Below are positions 61,298 to 64,000 of a stretch of 64,000 bases of DNA, in pieces. The notes beneath the pieces are model-generated. The model saw nothing but the letters and a program-made list of their open reading frames with translations, was not told where the DNA came from and did not search any database. The DNA is from VXNE01 sp964518405 (GTDB taxonomy: Bacteria > Pseudomonadota > Gammaproteobacteria > Pseudomonadales > Azotimanducaceae): assembly GCA_964518405.1 (NCBI GenBank), contig CAZFGB010000048.1, positions 1-64,000 on the forward strand. Reading direction: 5' to 3'. The stretch's first letter is position 1. Each line of letters opens with the position of its first letter. Made by a program: the position numbers and the translations under genes.

Positions 61298-62299
61298 TCA
61301 GGGCTTCCCCAGGAGGAACTTCAACGGAATATGCAGCCGCTCGCGCCAGGCTCTCGGCGAATGGTCGGCACCCTCGAAACGAAGCGTGACCCAGTCCTCC
61401 CCGGCCGTGTAGCCGCGTTGGCGCATCACCTCATCCATCTGCCGCTGGAACGGTTCATAAGCGGCATCAAGGGTCGCGGTGCCGTGATCGAAATAGATTC
61501 TGTGCGACCCGGCCGAGGGCAAGTGGTGTTCGAGCCACTGAACGACGACGCCATCTCCGATCGGCCAGTGAGACGACAGGCAGGCCGCGCCGCCGAAGAC
61601 CTCCGGGTACTCCGCGATGGCGTATGCGGAGATCAAGCCACCCATGCTGGAGCCGACGATGAAGGTGTTGCCCCGGTCCGATCGCGTGCGGTAGGTCTCG
61701 TCGATGAACGGCTTGAGTTCATCGACAATGAACTTCAGGTAATTGTCGGCGGTCATTTCCTCTCCGCCTTTCTCTACTGCAAAGCTCTGTCCCTTCTCCT
61801 TCATCAACTGCAGGACCTTGTCGGTGACGGGTTTCTGCGGCATGTACTCGGCGCCCCGCGCACCCTTCGACCAATCGGCCATCCAGATCGAAACGACAAT
61901 GGCCGGCCTGATCTCGCCATCGCGGACGAGCCGCGTAATGGCCTTGTCCACATCCCAGAACAGGTCCATTCCGGCAAAAGGCGAAGTGCTGTGGTCAAAC
62001 ATCATCTGGCCATCGTGCATGTAGATCACCGGGTATCTATCGCCGGATGCGGGGTCATAGCCCTCGGGCAACCAGACATCCACCGGGCGAGGCCGTATGC
62101 GTTCGGTCTGAAACTTCTCGTAATGGACGAGAGTGCCTTCTATTGGAGTCGGTGTTCGCGTGCCGACCATTTCCTTCATGCGTTCTACTTCTTTCTTGTC
62201 CACATTCCTGTCCTCGGCATGGTAAGAGTTGCAACCAACGACGCCCAGGCTCAACGCCAGGCCCGCACGACATACCCGGCCTTTGAGCATTCCCTTCAT
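61298..62299 (-). CDS. Esterase-like alpha/beta hydrolase, lipoprotein
   Basis: 333 residues. Signal with lipobox LGVVGC (Cys about 23). Enterochelin-esterase-like fold: WLPEGYDPASGDRYPVIYMHDGQ, nucleophile Ser in VGSSMGGLIS, and a late His in FEGADHSPRAW. Likely cuts an ester in the envelope or periplasm; substrate unknown. 6 bp downstream of the aldo/keto reductase on the same strand. Confidence 0.88.
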   Translation of the reverse strand: MKGMLKGRVCRAGLALSLGVVGCNSYHAEDRNVDKKEVERMKEMVGTRTPTPIEGTLVHYEKFQTERIRPRPVDVWLPEGYDPASGDRYPVIYMHDGQMMFDHSTSPFAGMDLFWDVDKAITRLVRDGEIRPAIVVSIWMADWSKGARGAEYMPQKPVTDKVLQLMKEKGQSFAVEKGGEEMTADNYLKFIVDELKPFIDETYRTRSDRGNTFIVGSSMGGLISAYAIAEYPEVFGGAACLSSHWPIGDGVVVQWLEHHLPSAGSHRIYFDHGTATLDAAYEPFQRQMDEVMRQRGYTAGEDWVTLRFEGADHSPRAWRERLHIPLKFLLGKP

Positions 62300-62305
62300 C
62301 GCCTG

Positions 62306-63307
62306 TCAGACTGGATCGCCCAGGGCGATCAGGTCGTCACGAACGCGCTGGACTTCGTCCGCTTCCAGTTCGACGGCGCCCGCGCCCGCATTCTGGATGG
62401 CCTGCTCGACGGTTCGAGTACCGCAGAGCACATGCGTCGCTCCGGACTGGGCGGCGGTCCAGGCGACCGTCAGTTGCGCGATCGTACAGCCGTGCTTCTC
62501 GGTCAGGTCGGCCCAGCCGGCAAACATGTCGAGCAGGCGTTGGCGGTTCTCGAGTCTGAACCAAGGGAGCCACTCGCCCGCGGTATTGCGGAAATCGTCC
62601 TCCCTGAACACGCGGTCCAATCCCACCTTGCCGGTGAGCAGACCCTGCTCGAGTGACCAATAGGTCAACGTCGCAATGTCGTGCTCTGCGCAGTAGGGCA
62701 GGATGTCCGCTTCGCGATCGCGCAAGAGCATGCTGTAGCGAAACTGGTCGCTGGCGAGATCGCCCGCCGCGCGGTATGCGGCGAGCTGATCGAGCGACAC
62801 GTTGGACACGCCGATCGCGCGGATCTTCCCCTGGTCCTTCAGATCCATGAGGCAGCCCATGGTCTCGGGAATGGGCGTGGCCTCGGGCGGCATGGCCGGC
62901 TTGTGGCACTGCAGCAGATCGATGTGGTCCACGCCGAGCCGCCTGAGACTGTTCTCGACTTCAATGGTGATGGTGTCGGGACGCAGGCTGACGTAGTTCT
63001 CCCTGCCGTCCTTTACGCCGTTGTACGAGCCGCGCTCGTCCTCCCACCAAACGCCGCACTTCGTGGCGATGATCACCTGGTCGCGCCGGCCCTCGATAGC
63101 CCTGCCGACAACCTCTTCGCTGTGCCCCCAACCGTACGAGGGCGCCGTGTCGATGAGGGTGACGCCACTGTCGAGGGCTGCGTGGATGGCCTGGACGGAT
63201 TCATTGTCGTCCGGGCGTTGAAACGTGTCGCCCCCGCCGATTGCCGCCGTGCCGAGTCCGACGATGGAGGCGTCGATTCCCGATGTTCCTAGTGATCTGT
63301 ACTTCAT
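62306..63307 (-). CDS. Aldo/keto reductase
   Basis: 333 residues from the ATG at 63307 (MKYRSLGTSGID). The catalytic tetrad is seen in LIDTAPSYGWGHSE (Asp, Tyr), ATKCGVW (Lys) and LLQCHKP (His). The NADPH-binding end reads HVLCGTRTVEQAIQNAGA. Probably NADP-dependent; substrate unknown. Forms a short operon with the esterase. Confidence 0.95.
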   Translation of the reverse strand: MKYRSLGTSGIDASIVGLGTAAIGGGDTFQRPDDNESVQAIHAALDSGVTLIDTAPSYGWGHSEEVVGRAIEGRRDQVIIATKCGVWWEDERGSYNGVKDGRENYVSLRPDTITIEVENSLRRLGVDHIDLLQCHKPAMPPEATPIPETMGCLMDLKDQGKIRAIGVSNVSLDQLAAYRAAGDLASDQFRYSMLLRDREADILPYCAEHDIATLTYWSLEQGLLTGKVGLDRVFREDDFRNTAGEWLPWFRLENRQRLLDMFAGWADLTEKHGCTIAQLTVAWTAAQSGATHVLCGTRTVEQAIQNAGAGAVELEADEVQRVRDDLIALGDPV

Positions 63308-63347
63308 CCAATTGCTCGCGACGTGCGCATCGGGCAAGCCCCTTTTG

Positions 63348-64000
63348 TCACCGGCCAAACGCGGCCAGGTCCTGCTGGACGGGACGTCGAAGCGCACGGC
63401 GGATGGCGAAGAGCGCCCCGGAAACCATGAGGGCAGCCGGCCAGACTACCCCGTGGAACATTGCGCGCGCGTCGTATTCGGGACGGAAAGAGATCGAGCG
63501 TGAACCGCCTTCTCGAACCAGGACACCGTCAAGCAATACCCAAGATACCGCAACGCCCATACCAGCGCCGATGGCGACGAGGAGGAGCGTCTCGAGCAGA
63601 ATCGACGCGGCGATGTTGGATGTCGGGAAACCCACGGCGCGCAACGTGGCGATTTCCGAACGTCGTCCCGCTACGGCGGAGAGCATGACGTTCACACTGC
63701 AGAAGACTCCGCCGACGGTCATGATCGCGCCAAGCAGCATGCCGACTTCCCGAAACACCTCGCTGCGCGTCCATGCCAGCGCATCGAGATACTCGCTCTC
63801 GCGGCTGACGCCGTAGTCCACTGTCGGATGCGCTTCCAGGGCGGCGCGGAAATCGTCGAACGAGTCCGGTGACCTTAGATCGACAACCATGGCGTGGCAT
63901 CGCCTGCCGAAGATCGTATCGGCGTCAACGAGGATGACCGAGTCGAGATGGTCGCCGCTCTCGAAGGTGCCGACGATGGTCAACTCGCCCAGCGCAAAGG
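63348..64000 (-). CDS. ABC transporter permease, MacB/FtsX type (start outside window)
   Basis: C-terminal part only; the frame stays open to the edge (LGELTIVGTFESGDHLDS). An extracytoplasmic segment of about 90 residues, then three membrane helices: LLGAIMTVGGVFCSVNVMLS, NIAASILLETLLLVAIGAGM and AALMVSGALFAI. The AVAGRRSEIATLRAVGFP loop between them is the hallmark coupling helix of the FtsX/MacB_PCD family. Substrate and ATPase partner lie outside the window. Confidence 0.88.
   Translation of the reverse strand, partial: FALGELTIVGTFESGDHLDSVILVDADTIFGRRCHAMVVDLRSPDSFDDFRAALEAHPTVDYGVSRESEYLDALAWTRSEVFREVGMLLGAIMTVGGVFCSVNVMLSAVAGRRSEIATLRAVGFPTSNIAASILLETLLLVAIGAGMGVAVSWVLLDGVLVREGGSRSISFRPEYDARAMFHGVVWPAALMVSGALFAIRRALRRPVQQDLAAFGR

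Overview
The window is a chromosomal segment of a free-living-type, high-GC gammaproteobacterium. From about position 3,000 to 60,070 it holds, in order: argJ, secA, an M23 peptidase and a DUF721 gene, the division and cell-wall (dcw) cluster read backwards from ftsZ to mraZ, rnpB, rsmI, lpoA, yraN, dolP, sspBA, petCBA, rpsI, rplM, zapE, hisD, ibaG, caxA, kdsC, lptCAB, rpoN, hpf, ptsN, npr, pmbA, tldD, yhdP, mreDCB and gatCAB. As I recall it, this is the order of one large block in the Pseudomonas aeruginosa chromosome, so the window looks like a condensed version of an old gammaproteobacterial supercluster. The petABC genes argue against Enterobacterales; I cannot name the genus.

Layout. 1-3,050 is an AT-richer accessory patch: the end of an IS630-type transposase, a DNA cytosine-5 methyltransferase, an HNH nuclease in two overlapping frames and a small ribbon-helix-helix gene. 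3,051-11,811 holds argJ, secA, a C39-peptidase ABC exporter with its HlyD-type partner, the M23 peptidase and DUF721. 12,075-13,818 carries a homocysteine methyltransferase and a toxin-antitoxin pair. 13,958-26,923 is the dcw cluster with a MraZ-type operator. 27,103-31,092 has rnpB, rsmI, lpoA, yraN and dolP. 31,327-36,265 holds sspBA, petCBA and the rpsI/rplM pair. 36,417-40,922 has a NERD protein with a broken tail, zapE, hisD, ibaG and a second toxin-antitoxin pair. 40,962-47,403 is the LPS-transport and sigma-54/PTS(Ntr) block. 47,447-60,067 has pmbA/tldD, yhdP, mreDCB and gatCAB. 60,164-64,000 is a metabolic tail: an enolase-superfamily enzyme, an esterase lipoprotein, an aldo/keto reductase and the end of an ABC permease.

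The strongest unexplained signal is a family of short GC-rich palindromic repeats scattered through the block. They lie between genes and also inside conserved genes, always in frame: the murE tail, the petB N-terminus, the middle of kdsC (three exact 30-bp units), the lptA tail and two places in yhdP. The stem keeps its complementarity while its length and centre vary, and units occur in tandem. A longer relative abuts rnpB and the mreB promoter. This resembles the protein-inserted palindromic elements known from Rickettsia, but here in a gammaproteobacterial envelope cluster.

Other oddities: genes usually present in this block are missing with clean junctions (murF, murG, ddlB, lpxC, kdsD, rapZ, murA, hisG, rng, maf); mreC seems to lack any ATG, GTG or TTG start at its conserved N-terminus; FtsI has Gln in place of Asn in its SxN motif; and a frameshifted remnant follows the NERD gene. 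Coordinates and starts were read by eye, and no database search was possible.
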